Below are positions 41,518 to 52,143 of a stretch of 64,000 bases of DNA, in pieces; the stretch's first letter is position 1, and each line of letters opens with the position of its first letter. Made by a program: the position numbers and the translations under genes. The notes under the pieces were generated by a model that searched no databases, was not told the origin of the DNA, and saw only the letters and a program-made list of their open reading frames with translations. Location: NCBI RefSeq assembly GCF_022513635.1, contig NZ_JAKWBL010000001.1, positions 1,426,001 to 1,490,000 of the forward strand, in the 5' to 3' direction. The DNA is from Paraniabella ginsengisoli (lineage in GTDB: Bacteria; Bacteroidota; Bacteroidia; Chitinophagales; Chitinophagaceae).

Positions 41518-43433
41518 ATGTATAAAAGAATTCTTCTTATATTATTTCCTATTACATTAGCCATGAGTTCTTGTAATAAATTTATAGATGTAATACCCGA
41601 CAATGTTCCTGTAATTGAGCATGCGTTTAATTTGCGTACTGAGGCAGAAGGTTACCTGGCTACCTGTTATAATCGCTTGCCAGCTTCAACAAATACTGGT
41701 GGACTACCGGGATACTTTTCTGCAGATGAGTTTTGGCTCAATTCTACTTCCAACTACAGCGCAGGCGCCTATCCTGGCTGGTATATTGCACAGGGACAGC
41801 AAAACTCAAATTCGCCGTTACTTAACTACTGGGGTAGTGGCGGTAGCGGTACTTATTGGCAGGCCATTAATGATTGCAACGTTTTTATAGAGAGGGTATT
41901 TACCGTTCCGGATATGGAAGATTATGAAAAAGAACGTTGGGCTGCCGAAGCTAAATTTCTGAAAGCCTACTATCATTATTTATTAGTACGTGCTTATGGG
42001 CCTATTATTATAAAAGATGAAAATGTTCCTGTGTTTGCCGATCCATCAGAGTCTCACGTACCCCGTGTGGCTGTTGATGCCTGTTTTGATTATATAGTTA
42101 AAACAATAGATGAAGCCATGCCCTATCTGCTGGAGGTAGAAGAAAACCCTATTATAGAAATAGGCAGAGTTACGCAAGTGGTTGCAAAGGCAGTAAAAGC
42201 CGAAATTTTGGTAGAGGCAGCCAGCCCGCTTTTTAATGGCAATACCGACATGCAGTTATTAAAAGATGACAATGGTAATCCGCTGTTTAATCAAACTTAT
42301 GATGAAAATAAGTGGGTTAAAGCAGCAGCGGCGTGCAAAGAAGCTATAGATTTTGCGCACCTGCATAACAAAAAATTGCACGTTTGGACAAGTCCGGCGA
42401 ATTTTACTGTCAACGGACCTAACACTCAATATAAATTGAACCTTAGAACAGCAGTAAGCGGAGAAGACGCAAGTACAGAAACCCTATGGTATGACACCAG
42501 AAGTATAGCGGGTCTTGGCTTTCAAACAGACTTTACACCGCGGGGGCTTGTAAGTGATGCCAATCATTCAGGAATTACAAGTTTTATGGGAGCTACTTTA
42601 AATATGGCTCAAAAATTTTATTCGGCAAACGGTGTTCCTATCGATGAAGATAAAACCTACCCTTATGCAGCAAGATATGAGCTTACTACTGTTCCTAATC
42701 AAAATAAGTATAAATATGATTTAATAGCCGGCTACACAACCGTCAGGTTTCATTTAGATAGAGAACCCAGGTTTTATGGCACGCTGTCTTTTGACGGAGG
42801 AAGATACTTAATGCTTTTTAACAAGAATGATGCAGATGCGATAAACACAGACTATAAATCTACTGGTAATATAAAACCCAGCAGCCCAACAGGTTATACA
42901 AATACAGGCTACATGGTAAAAAAATACGTGAATATTGGCAATACGTATGGTAGTAGCAACAGGCACGATGTTGTTCCGTATGCATTATCTTTTTGAGGCT
43001 TGCGGATTTATACCTCTTGTATTCTGAAGCTTTAAATGAAAGTCAGGGGCCAGGCCCGGAAGTATATGCTTATGTGGATAGCGTTCGTGCAAGGTCGGGG
43101 CTGAAAGGTGTGCAGGAGGCATGGGCCAATTTTTCACTACAACCATCGAAGCCTTTAACAAAAGAAGGCATGCGTAATATTATTAAGCGAGAAAGAACTA
43201 TCGAGTTAGCTTTTGAGGGCAAGCGCTTTTGGGATTTAAGAAGATGGAAAGATGCGCGCGCAGAGTTAAACGAATTGATTTTAGGCTGGGATATTGGTCA
43301 AAGAGACCCCGCCCCATTTTACCGACCAATTACTTTGTATAACAGAACCTTTACCGAAAGAGACTATTTCTGGCCGATAAGCATAGAAGAGCTAACAAGA
43401 AATAGGGAATTGAAACAAAATTTAGGATGGTAA
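41518..43433 (+). CDS. susD: SusD-like surface glycan-binding lipoprotein, frameshifted
   Basis: Lipoprotein signal MYKRILLILFPITLAMSSC (Cys19). Restoring one T in the run at 42990-42994 gives VPYALSFLRLADLYLLYSEALNE, the conserved SusD C-terminal motif, and ~638 residues. The N-terminal half has TPR-like helices (RWAAEAKFLKAYYHYLLVRAYG); the end has KRERTIELAFEGKRFWDLRRWKDA. It caps the SusC barrel on the cell surface and captures the glycan. Starts 9 bases after the susC stop, so co-transcribed. Confidence 0.93.
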
Positions 43434-43496
43434 AGATGGTTTTATTTGTTGTATAATACTATTAAATTATATGAGAAACAATAAAAAATAAAAGAG

Positions 43497-44744
43497 ATGA
43501 AACAGATTATACATAAAAAATTATTAATGCTCTTCGGCGTAATAATGAGCATTTCCCTTATTTCGGGATGTAAAGAGGATGTGGGCATAACCGTCAATAG
43601 AATAGGACAAAAGCCACCTCCGGTTACTAATATACGAACAACGTCTATATCAGGCGGAGCCTACATCAAATATGATTTGCCGCTTGCCGAAGATTTGCGA
43701 TATGTTAAGGCCACTTATAAACTTGACAATGGAATTGAACGAGAGGCTAAATCTTCCATCTATAAAAATGAACTTTTAGTAGATGGTTTTGGAGAAGAAG
43801 GTATGTATGATATTGAATTAACAGCCGTAGCCGTAGGCGAAGTAGAATCAGAACCTGTAACGGTAAAAGTAAATGTACTTACGCCACCACATAAGGTGGT
43901 ATTCGAAAAATTAAAAGAGGGTGATAATATTCAGGCTACTTTCGGTGGCATTAACCTGAAGTATGTTAATGAAACAAATGCTGATATAGTTATTAGAGTA
44001 CTCAGAAAAGATTCTCTCGGTAATTGGCAGCAAGCCAGTTCTGAATACACCAGTTTAGATTCTGGTGTTGTAAGAATGAGAGGTTTGAAGGCTGGCGAAG
44101 CAGAATTTGGCGTATTTGTTGAAGATCGTTGGGATCATTTTTCGGACACATTAAAAGTAACCTTAACTCCGCTTGAAGAAGTTCCGCTTCTCGATGACGG
44201 CAGATATGCATATAGATTATTAGATCTACCAGGAGATGTACCGGTAAATAGTGCCAGCTGGGTTGATAAGAACGGAATTTGGGATGATGATTATACATCA
44301 GGTGGTAGGTTCTATACACAAACAAACGAGGGTTATGAGCTTCCTTTATCCCTCACTATAGACTTGAATACGCCGGCACTGCTTAGTAGAATGATATATT
44401 GGACATGGTGGGGAAGTAGCTCCGGAACCTATGGTGCTACTCATATGTATGATTTTGCAGTATATGGTAGTAATGACCCCAATCCGGATGGAAGCTGGGA
44501 CAGTTGGACTTTTATAGACCGGTTTTTAAGCATCAGACCTTCCGGATTGGGTTTTGGAGTTTCTGCCAGCGAGGAGGAAGTAGAAAATTTGAAAGAAAAT
44601 GGAGAAACTTATGAGTTCTCAGATCCTTTGGCTTTTCCAAAATTTCGTTATATCAGACTTAGGATTTATGCCAATTGGAGTGGAAGGTATAGCGGAGAGG
44701 TAGGGACTTATATCTCTGAATTGGATTTGTTTGGTCAACGTTAA
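43497..44744 (+). CDS. Surface lipoprotein of the DUF4959/DUF5126/DUF5000 type
   Basis: 415 residues, intact. Lipoprotein signal MKQIIHKKLLMLFGVIMSISLISGC (Cys25). Two fibronectin-like domains (PPVTNIRTTSISGGAYIKYDLP; TPPHKVVFEKL...) and a C-terminal discoidin-like carbohydrate-binding fold (TIDLNTPALLSRMIYWTWWG ... FPKFRYIRLRIYANWSG ... ISELDLFG). Proteins of this make-up regularly follow SusD in Bacteroidota polysaccharide loci and are thought to be surface glycan-binding proteins. Operon with susCD. Confidence 0.85.
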   Translation: MKQIIHKKLLMLFGVIMSISLISGCKEDVGITVNRIGQKPPPVTNIRTTSISGGAYIKYDLPLAEDLRYVKATYKLDNGIEREAKSSIYKNELLVDGFGEEGMYDIELTAVAVGEVESEPVTVKVNVLTPPHKVVFEKLKEGDNIQATFGGINLKYVNETNADIVIRVLRKDSLGNWQQASSEYTSLDSGVVRMRGLKAGEAEFGVFVEDRWDHFSDTLKVTLTPLEEVPLLDDGRYAYRLLDLPGDVPVNSASWVDKNGIWDDDYTSGGRFYTQTNEGYELPLSLTIDLNTPALLSRMIYWTWWGSSSGTYGATHMYDFAVYGSNDPNPDGSWDSWTFIDRFLSIRPSGLGFGVSASEEEVENLKENGETYEFSDPLAFPKFRYIRLRIYANWSGRYSGEVGTYISELDLFGQR

Positions 44745-45010
44745 AAAATAGATTTAAAATAAACAATTCCGAAAAAGATGTATAGCATCAAATGAAACAT
44801 TTATAGGCTGAATGCCAAAGGGTTGACTACGCATTCCATTGGTCGAACTAAATTTGTTCTATAAAATCACAATAAAATAAGCAGATGAAACGCCCATGAT
44901 CATTTTTTTCACCATACTTGTCCCAAACTTGATTCGGGAGGGTAATGTATAGGCGTTCCATTCGACAATAAAGAGAATCGCGGCGAAGCCGCAAATAAAA
45001 AAATATACGA
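44745..45010. other. Gap between the two surface lipoprotein genes
   Basis: 266 bp without a gene. It shows a small stem GCGGC-GAA-GCCGC at 44982-44994 and a broken inverted pair around ATTCCATTGGTCGAAC and GTTCCATTCGAC. No terminator or promoter was identified. Confidence 0.4.
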
Positions 45011-45730
45011 ATGAAAAAGATAATATTTTTTCTTTCCATAGTAAGTTGTATCGTCGTATTATCCGGATGTGAAAAGGGGTCGGACTACTACTATGCAAAG
45101 TATTTAAATGAAGCTGAAATTGCCAAACCTGGTAAGGTGGATTCTATCCAAATATTGCCTGGAGATAATAGAGCACTTTTGAGGTTTAGAGTAGGACCCG
45201 ATAGAAGGGTAACCAAACTAAAAGTTGCTTACAACACTTCTTTGAGTAATAGTATAAATACAAAATTTATAGACTTGAGTGGGGCAGACTATGGTAGTTT
45301 TAGTGAAGTTGAAATAGCCGATATTCCAGAAGCTACACTTTTTGTTGAAGTAGTATCTTATAACCAAGCGGGTGATAGCTCTACTACGGCACCTGTAGTT
45401 AGTACTATTTATGGAGAGCGATACCGTAGTGTATTAGCGAACAGGATATTTGAAAATATTTCGACTGTTAATGGTAATAAGCGAATTAATTTTTTGGAGG
45501 AATCAAACAAACCGCGCGATGCGACTATTTTTTACCCCTTGCAAAAAACAATCGTTACTTATCCGCTTGCTTCGGGAGGCACAAAAACTGTTGAACTTTT
45601 GCTTCACAGCAATTTCATCGTTGCTTCAGATATAGCAGCTTCCGGAGAAATTACGCATTACTCCATATACAAACCTGTACCAGAATCTATTGATGTTTTT
45701 AATTCAAATACAGCTACAGTAACGTTTTAG
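45011..45730 (+). CDS. DUF4998-type surface lipoprotein
   Basis: 239 residues, intact. Lipoprotein signal MKKIIFFLSIVSCIVVLSGC (Cys20). The start of the mature protein, YYYAKYLNEAEIAKPGKVDSIQILPGDNRALLRFRV (residues 26-61; key motif PGKVDSI-PG-NRALL), is typical of DUF4998 domains, fibronectin-like units found after SusCD pairs. A second beta domain fills the C-terminus. Likely a surface glycan-binding accessory of the same locus; a strong terminator follows, so it closes this transcript. Confidence 0.82.
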   Translation: MKKIIFFLSIVSCIVVLSGCEKGSDYYYAKYLNEAEIAKPGKVDSIQILPGDNRALLRFRVGPDRRVTKLKVAYNTSLSNSINTKFIDLSGADYGSFSEVEIADIPEATLFVEVVSYNQAGDSSTTAPVVSTIYGERYRSVLANRIFENISTVNGNKRINFLEESNKPRDATIFYPLQKTIVTYPLASGGTKTVELLLHSNFIVASDIAASGEITHYSIYKPVPESIDVFNSNTATVTF

Positions 45731-45750
45731 CATTGTTTTCTCATACTTGT

Positions 45751-45783
45751 AAAAAGCCGTGGGTAATTGCCTCGGCTTTTTTA
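45751..45783 (+). terminator. Rho-independent terminator after the DUF4998 gene
   Basis: Arms AAAAAGCCG and CGGCTTTTT around TGGGTAATTGCCT, then TTAAG. Confidence 0.85.
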
Positions 45784-45917
45784 AGTCAGCGTCCGTCTAT
45801 AGCCTCAGGAGTTGATACTTCTCGATCGCAGTCAAAAATCGATAAGGTGTCAAAAAATCAGATTGTAACAGGTTTGCATCAGTCTTTAAATATATTTAAA
45901 ACTAAATTATAAACAAA

Positions 45918-47576
45918 ATGATTAAGCTGGCCTATTTCTATTTAACCATAATCGCAATGGCGTTAATGGTAAGCTGTAATAAGCAAACACCATCCAAAAA
46001 AGTACCCGCACCACCGCCTACTGAAGACAAAGAGGATCCGCCACCACCACCACCTCCTCCGGTAGTTCCAACCTCATTGATATATCAAAAAACCGATGGT
46101 AGCTTAGGTTATAATTACTATGCCAACCAGGGTGAGACAAACAAAGTCAACCTTATTCCCGATTTTTCTATGGCAGGATACAAAGGTGGCGGCGTTGCTA
46201 TTCCGCATTCTGTAGCAATTAAAAAAACTTTATCACCCTTGTCTGGAGACAATCGCAGTCAGATACAGCAAGCCATTGATGAAGTGAGCGCCTTAACGCC
46301 GGATGCAAACGGAATAAGGGGCGTTATTGCACTTCTTGGTGGCGTTTACGAAGTAAGCGATAGGTTGAATATAAATCATAGCGGCGTTATTTTGCGCGGC
46401 ATAGGCCAAGGGGCGGATGGAACTGTTTTGAAAGCCACCAAAAAAGAGCAACACACACTTATTAATATAGCAGGCACAGCCACTTCTCAATCAGGATCTA
46501 CAATTAACATCACCACACCGTACGTAGGTACTGGTAGTAAAGGCTTTCGTGTAGCCAATGTTTCGGGCATAGCCCAAGGAGACCGCATTGTAGTAGAACG
46601 CACGCCCAATCAAGCCTGGATAGATGATTTGGATATGGCACAGTATGGCTGGACTACCGACTACTATGTTGTGCAATATGAACGAAAGGTAGTTGCGGTT
46701 ACCGAAGACAGCATAACCTTGGATGCGCCGGTGGTAGATCCTATACAGGTAAAATACGGCGGTGGTAAAGTATATACCTTTAACCCAACAGGAAGAATAA
46801 CCAATTGCGGAATAGAGAATTTACGTTTAACATCGGTTTATGATAATGACGATGATGAAAATCATGGGTGGATAGGTATAGAACTTCGGGAAGCAGAGAA
46901 CTGCTGGGTTAGAGGAGTTACCTGCCAGTATTTTGGATATAGTGCAGTAACCTTAAACACCGGAGCAAAGAATAATACGGTGGAGGAATGTGCCATGCTT
47001 GATCCAAAATCAGTTACAACAGGTGCACGCAAATACTCATTCAATATAAATGGAACTGCTTGCCTAAATCTTATTCAACGATGCTTTACCAGAGGAGGAA
47101 GACATGATTACGTAACTGGTGCAAAAGTGCCGGGGCCGAATGTTTTTTTGGACTGCGTGGCTACAAAAACTTACAATGATATAGGGCCTCATCATCGTTG
47201 GGCAACTGGCTTGTTGTTCGACAATATAGTTGGCGACGAAATAAGGGTACGCAACCGTGGTGCCAGTGGCACGGGGCATGGTTGGGCAGGTGCGCAAACC
47301 CTGTTTTACAATTGTACTTCATTATCAAAAACCATTGTGGTGGAAAGTCCAAAAGGTGCGCTTAATTGGGGCATTGGCTGCAAAGGACTTGGAAGATCGG
47401 GAGCTGGTTTTTGGGAAAGCTGGAATGTCCCCGTACAACCCAGAAGTTTATATTTGGCACAACTAAAAGACAGATTGGGCTCGCAAGCTGTGTCAAATAT
47501 TGCTACGCAAGCGCAATTATCAGGTGCTATAAGTGGGATGCTGACAGCATGGGCCGGAGAAGGATCGTTCAACTAA
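45918..47576 (+). CDS. Beta-helix lipoprotein resembling pectate lyase-like proteins
   Basis: 552 residues, intact. Lipoprotein signal MIKLAYFYLTIIAMALMVSC (Cys20), then a Pro/Glu linker with eight prolines in a row (about 25-50). The fold begins like Pect-lyase_3 proteins (SGDNRSQIQQAIDEVSAL ... GVIALLGGVYEVSDRLNINHSGVILRGIGQG), followed by beta-helix coils (VTCQYFGYSAVTLNTGAKNNTVEEC). Candidate active-site clusters are RGGRHDYVTG and GPHHRWATG. Its own promoter region follows a terminator, yet it is on the same strand right behind the Sus operon, so it may be that locus's enzyme, with pectin or another uronic polymer as target (inference). Confidence 0.72.
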   Translation: MIKLAYFYLTIIAMALMVSCNKQTPSKKVPAPPPTEDKEDPPPPPPPPVVPTSLIYQKTDGSLGYNYYANQGETNKVNLIPDFSMAGYKGGGVAIPHSVAIKKTLSPLSGDNRSQIQQAIDEVSALTPDANGIRGVIALLGGVYEVSDRLNINHSGVILRGIGQGADGTVLKATKKEQHTLINIAGTATSQSGSTINITTPYVGTGSKGFRVANVSGIAQGDRIVVERTPNQAWIDDLDMAQYGWTTDYYVVQYERKVVAVTEDSITLDAPVVDPIQVKYGGGKVYTFNPTGRITNCGIENLRLTSVYDNDDDENHGWIGIELREAENCWVRGVTCQYFGYSAVTLNTGAKNNTVEECAMLDPKSVTTGARKYSFNINGTACLNLIQRCFTRGGRHDYVTGAKVPGPNVFLDCVATKTYNDIGPHHRWATGLLFDNIVGDEIRVRNRGASGTGHGWAGAQTLFYNCTSLSKTIVVESPKGALNWGIGCKGLGRSGAGFWESWNVPVQPRSLYLAQLKDRLGSQAVSNIATQAQLSGAISGMLTAWAGEGSFN

Positions 47577-47749
47577 ATTAAAATAATGTGGCTTAATGTT
47601 TAAAAAAATCAAACAACTTTATGGAACGAAATATTGCTAAGGTTCTGCTTTAAGCAAACCTACATACCTGGTATATGATTAGCTTCGTACAGCACCAAGA
47701 TTTTTTCTTTTTTAGGGTAAACAAGAACCTTAATTCAAGGTAAACTAAA
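47577..47749. other. Convergent gap after the beta-helix gene
   Basis: 173 bp between convergent genes. AT-rich; no strong terminator hairpin, repeat or small gene was recognised. Confidence 0.4.
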
Positions 47750-48235
47750 TTATTGTGGCGCTGCAAATACCTGCGTCCAATATGCTCCAGTTTTTGCTGC
47801 TCCCATTTCTGTAGCATTTTTATTCATAATATTTCTGCAATGACCTGCACTATTGATCCAGCTATTCATTACATCAGAAACAGTACGTTGGCCCATCGCA
47901 ATATTTTCGGCGTAAAACCGCCATTTATAACCTGCGTTTGAAATCCTCGTTCCGGGATTTGAATTTTTGTTCCCGGTATGGCTTAATCTTTTTCGGTTGT
48001 TCATGTAGGCGCTGTGGCTGCTGGCTGCTTTTTCAAGTTTAGTGTTCCATTTTAAAGGTTTAACAGGCGGCATATAAGTTCCACCACATTTACAACCTTT
48101 GCTTCTGATTTTGTTAACTGCTTGTAAAAGATCTTGCGGATCAACAGAAGAATTTCCGGTTGATGTCTGTCCTGAAGAACAGCTCTGTATCAAAAACAAA
48201 GTGCTAAAGAATAGGATAGAGGCAAAAAATTTCAT
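47750..48235 (-). CDS. CAP-domain (SCP/PR1-like) lipoprotein
   Basis: 161 residues. Lipoprotein signal MKFFASILFFSTLFLIQSC (Cys19). CAP domain with the expected His/Glu positions: AASSHSAYMNNRKRLSHTG, YAENIAMGQRTVSDVMNSWINSAGHCRNIMN and YWTQVFAAP. Function of bacterial CAP proteins is mostly unknown; some bind lipids or cell-wall material. Two extra cysteines (SKGCKCGG) may form a disulfide. Read on the minus strand, downstream of the radical SAM gene. Confidence 0.88.
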   Translation of the reverse strand: MKFFASILFFSTLFLIQSCSSGQTSTGNSSVDPQDLLQAVNKIRSKGCKCGGTYMPPVKPLKWNTKLEKAASSHSAYMNNRKRLSHTGNKNSNPGTRISNAGYKWRFYAENIAMGQRTVSDVMNSWINSAGHCRNIMNKNATEMGAAKTGAYWTQVFAAPQ

Positions 48236-48259
48236 GATTGGGTCTCTTTAGTTAAACCT

Positions 48260-49557
48260 TTAATGAGCAAAATCTAGTTCATAATTACCTTTTATACGTT
48301 CCATTGGCGGATTAAAATAACCATACTTCAGGTCGGGGAATTCATCTCGTATTTCCTGCAAAAGCTGATTAACACCCATGAACTCGCCAGTGTCGGCTAC
48401 TCCAATTTTTCCTAAATACCAATCAGGGTCAATATTAAAATTACGCCATTGAATCATTTTCAAATTTGTTTCCTTTATTAGTTTTCGCAAAGCTTCATAC
48501 TCTGCAATACTGTCTGTCATACCAGGAAATACGAAATAGTTGATTGATGTCCATCCGCCAAAGCTGTCAACAATTTTCAGGCTTTCGATAATATCTTCAA
48601 ACTCGTAATTGTTTGGACGATAATAAGGCATGTATATTTCGCGGCGGGCGCTATTAGTGCTTACACGTATGGAGTTAAGACCTGCTTCACAAAGTCGCTT
48701 TACAGCGTCAGGCTTAGAGCCGTTGGTATTGATATTGATACTTCCTTTATCGGTATGTTTTCTTATTTCAATAATGGCTTTTTCAATAGTTTCCCACATG
48801 AGCAATGGTTCTCCTTCGCAACCCTGACCAAAACTAATAAGCGGGAAGGGAGCAGTTTTCAAATGCGGAACCGTAAACTCAACAATTTCTTCAACCGATG
48901 GCTTAAATTTTAACCGGTCTTGCGTGGATACAATGGTTTCTTCATCGGGTTGGAGCGAAATACAACCCACGCAATTGGCGTTACATGCAGGTGATGCGGG
49001 TACAGGACATTCCCATCGGCCCATAAAATAATTTCGCGCAGCAGGACAATGATAAGTTAGTGCACAGTTTTCAGCTAAATGTTTTACTAATCTGTTGTGT
49101 GGATATGCACTCATTAAGTGCTCAACGCCGGTTTCTACTTTTTCTGTGTTAAAGCCGCTGCATTCCTGGCGTATATCTTGCTCAATGCGCATTGCGGGTA
49201 CAAAAACTTTTCATTGAACCACCCAACTGCCGTGTAACAGAAAAGTGGAAGTATTGGTGCGTCTTTAGTTGTTTCGAAAGCCGAAATGTAAAATCCGGTA
49301 TGCGCTGGCGGAATAAATGCAGCTACTGCCCAACCCTTATCACAAATCCTCATTTCTCCCGTGTTTACATCAATTCCAATTCCGCGGCGGCCAGGCAGTT
49401 CGTAAAGAGATCCGCCATCTGGAAACTCTATCCATTCGTTATCAGGAATCTGAATAGCATCCCATCCGGTTCGGCCAGTAACATACAGGGAAGTATCTTC
49501 AAAAATATTCCCTTTTCCATCGGAGTAAAGAATGTAGGGTGATTGTGTTAAGTTCAT
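48260..49557 (-). CDS. Radical SAM enzyme of unknown reaction, frameshifted
   Basis: Two frames join when one T is restored on the minus strand (A-run 49202-49206): GWFNEKFFVPAMRIEQD; total ~432 residues. The first ~110 residues form a separate domain (SPYILYSDGKGNIFEDTSLY). The 4Fe-4S motif is CNANCVGC (CxxxCxxC), followed by SFGQGCEGEPLL, SININTNGSKPD and IRVSTNSARREIY, typical of the radical SAM barrel with SAM-binding GEP and sugar-contacting motifs. Two more cysteines (NCALTYHCPAA) precede the cluster. Substrate unknown. Confidence 0.85.
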
Positions 49558-49570
49558 TTATTAAAAAGTA

Positions 49571-49634
49571 AGTAGCGAGTGGGGAATAGTGAGTAGGAAT
49601 ATACCTACTCGCTAATTACTATTCTCTACTAGCC
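49571..49634. repeat. Imperfect palindrome with GTAGCGAGT/ACTCGCTA words
   Basis: AGTAGCGAGTGGGGAATAGT, GAGTAGG and the reverse set CCTACTCGCTAATTACTATTC fold back on each other. The stop codon of the membrane protein gene (49612) lies inside it. Confidence 0.55.
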
Positions 49635-50156
49635 GATTGCAAAATTCGTTAAATTCTTCCTGATTTACGGGATTATCTGCGTATTCAATAAGATGCTGAT
49701 ATATTTTGTTATTTTTCAGGTCAATGGTTAGAATGTCGTCTTTCAGAATAATATTGTTTATGTCATTCCAGGAAATTCTTTTTTTGGAAATGAAGGATAA
49801 ATTATTTGCTCAGCATCAACCAAAACCAAAAGTCTTCGTCGGGATATACTGTATAATAGCCACAATATCAAGTTGGCAAAAAACAACTCATTAAAGCCGC
49901 GGCTGATCCAGAAAATGCCAGAAAGTAGTATCATCGTACCAGCAAATTCAAGGCGCTTTTTTGGAGAAAGTAGATAAAAGGCGCCAGCAATAGCACCCAA
50001 AATGATCATTAACATGATCCAGGAATTGGAAACGCGGTTAGTATTAGTAGCGGCATAAGCTGTAAAGCCCAGAACATTTAGTAGAATAATTCCAATAGCA
50101 AATAGAAAATATATCTTAATTTTTTTATTAGGTATGATGAAGATATATGGTTTCAA
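49612..50156 (-). CDS. Small membrane protein with PH-like C-terminal domain, frameshifted
   Basis: Read from 50156. Restoring one A on the minus strand (T-run 49779-49785) extends the frame through PKKRISWNDINNIILKDD to a stop inside a palindrome at 49612, giving ~181 residues. Four hydrophobic helices (about 13-32, 45-63, 69-86 and 88-103) precede a hydrophilic tail whose pattern (RLLVLVDAEQIIYPSF ... ILTIDLKNNKIYQHLIEYADN) resembles bacterial PH-like membrane proteins. Function unknown; no neighbour suggests one. Confidence 0.65.
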
Positions 50157-50195
50157 AAGCGAATTTTATTGTAATTAAAAATTTTATATAAAAAA

Positions 50196-51238
50196 TTATG
50201 AGTTACTGGTTATTAAAATATTACAAAGTTTAAATAAAGCTCTAGCTCCGACGTTAGCGTTCCATTCTGTATCACCTACACCAACTTCAACCAGGTCAAA
50301 CCCAATTATTTTTCTACCACTTTTAAGCACTTCGTGAAAGAGATAAAATACTCTGTCTAACTCAAATCCGCCAGGAACAGGTGTGCCAGTATTAGGGCAA
50401 AGTTTTGGATCAAGGCCATCTATATCAAAACTGATATGAACTTTTTCGGGCAGCTTCCTTACAATTTCCTGAACAATGATTCTAAATGTTTGTCCACTAA
50501 ATTGCCGCTCTTTAATATCCTGATCAAAATACGGTATCACCTTTTCAGGATTTTCCTGGATGTATTGCCATTCATCCTGGCTTATGTCTCTTACTCCAAC
50601 CTGGATGATGTTTTTTATTTGGGGATCTCGTTCAGTGCATTATACATAATGCTGGCGTGAGAATAGGTAAATCCTTCGTAGGCTTTCTTCAAGTCACAAT
50701 GCGCATCAATCTGTAGGATGCCATATTCGTCATGTTTCTCTGCTAATGCTTTGTACAACCCGAGCGGCGTGCTGTGATCACCACCCAATAATCCAACAAG
50801 CTTATTATTGTTAAGTTGGGCTTTAGCTTGTTCGTAAACCCAGTCATTCAGGTAAGCGCCGCCTTCATTAACCTCTCTAATCGTTTTACACATGAACTGG
50901 TTGGCCTGCAACTCCTCGCCGCGCGAAATATAATCTATATATAATTCAGCTTCGCGCCTTAAATAAGCACTTTTTAGCTGAAGTTGCTTATCAACTGGTG
51001 TAACATAAAACCCCTTTTTCCATACATCCGGAAAGAGCGGGTCATAAAGATCTACCTGTAAACTCGCTTTGCAAATAGCTTCCGGAGCTTTTGCAGTTCC
51101 TGAGCCATAGCTCACTGTAACTTCCCAGGGAACACTTAGTATAATGAGTTCTGCATTATCCTCGGTACTTGGTAATCCAAAAATGTTATTTTCAGGATTA
51201 CTTACTGCATTTTGATCGAAATCTTTTAAATCCAACAT
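50196..51238 (-). CDS. Arginase/agmatinase/formimidoylglutamase-family ureohydrolase, frameshifted
   Basis: Two frames join if one A is restored on the minus strand near 50618-50620 (NEIPKIKNIIQVGVRD), giving ~347 residues. The binuclear Mn2+ site is complete: GGDHST, IDAHCDLK, and SFDIDGLDP with PGG after it. SWEVT-type (PWEVTVSYGSGTA) N-terminal motif matches the agmatinase-like branch common in Bacteroidota. It releases urea or a related product from a guanidino or formimino substrate; which one cannot be told. Stand-alone, cytoplasmic. TATCTTGC on the minus strand at about 51265-51272 may be its -7 element. Confidence 0.88.
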
Positions 51239-51386
51239 CGCCCAAAATTTTTTTTAAGGGCGTGCAAGATACGCCGTTTAATTTAATAAGAGAGGTTAAA
51301 AAAATGTTGATTGAGGTTACTGCTAGTAAAAGGCGTTGCCCTGAAAAATTTACTGAGAAGTTTATTTATGCTTATTCGAAATAAAT

Positions 51387-51422
51387 AAAAGCCTCACAGG
51401 TAAATTACACTGTGAGGCTTTT
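51387..51422. terminator. Strong bidirectional terminator downstream of msrA
   Basis: Perfect 13-bp arms AAAAGCCTCACAG and CTGTGAGGCTTTT around a 10-base loop. Positioned to end the minus-strand msrA transcript before the arginase-family gene. Confidence 0.9.
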
Positions 51423-51474
51423 AATTGTCCTTCTTGCTCCGTATTTATATAAAAACAAAAACCGCGCCTATTTA

Positions 51475-52143
51475 CTATTTCTTTAGTTTATCTTTAAATG
51501 CTATTCTGAATTTATCGACTTTTGGACGGATTACAATTTTACAATAAGGGTTTTTGTTTTCATTGTTATTGAAATAGCTTTGATGATAATCTTCCGCAGC
51601 GTAAAATTCATTAAAGGGTTTTATTTCTGTAACAATGGGGTTGTCAAAAGCGCCGCTTTTATCTAAAGAAGTTTTGTAGTATTCTGCTTTTTCTTTTTGA
51701 TTTTCATCGTGATAGTAAACGCCACTTCTGTATTGTGTACCTACGTCATTGCCTTGTCTGTTAAGTGTTGTAGGATCGTGAGTTTTCCAAAAAATCTCTA
51801 ATAACTCGTCGAATGATACAACTGATGGATCGTAAACAATTTGCAGGGCCTCAGCAAAACCTGTGTTACCAGAGCTAACTTCTTCGTAAGTAGGATTTTT
51901 CGTATTACCGTCGGTATATCCACTGATAACTGTCTCAACACCTTTAATATCCTGAAAAATGGCTTCGGTGCACCAAAAGCATCCATTGGCAAGTGTTGCG
52001 GTATCTTTTTTATTTTCCATTGTAGATTTTTTATTTTCTGGTCCGGCAAATTTAACGGCATCTAATTTCGGATCCTTCTTTTGGGCACATGCAGCAAAAG
52101 TAGACAGCGTAATTAAAAGTACAGGTAAAAGTAATTTTGACAT
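51475..52143 (-). CDS. msrA: Peptide methionine sulfoxide reductase MsrA, lipoprotein
   Basis: ATG 52143 gives lipoprotein signal MSKLLLPVLLITLSTFAAC (Cys19) and 222 residues. The catalytic motif is GCFWC (Cys55, Cys58); the substrate pocket motifs VISGYTDG, YHDENQKEKAEYY and EDYHQSYF are present. It reduces methionine-S-sulfoxide in proteins, here anchored in the envelope rather than the cytoplasm. No MsrB partner is seen nearby. A linker with Met/Lys/Glu follows the lipobox. Confidence 0.94.
   Translation of the reverse strand: MSKLLLPVLLITLSTFAACAQKKDPKLDAVKFAGPENKKSTMENKKDTATLANGCFWCTEAIFQDIKGVETVISGYTDGNTKNPTYEEVSSGNTGFAEALQIVYDPSVVSFDELLEIFWKTHDPTTLNRQGNDVGTQYRSGVYYHDENQKEKAEYYKTSLDKSGAFDNPIVTEIKPFNEFYAAEDYHQSYFNNNENKNPYCKIVIRPKVDKFRIAFKDKLKK

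Noticed and set aside
51304..51384. Small + strand frame of 26 codons before the msrA terminator
   Set aside because: It starts in an AT-rich gap, shows no family likeness, and the hairpin after it is explained by the minus-strand msrA gene.
51169..51384. Plus-strand frame overlapping the arginase-family start
   Set aside because: It is mostly antisense to the arginase gene and its 5' untranslated region, without a recognisable product.
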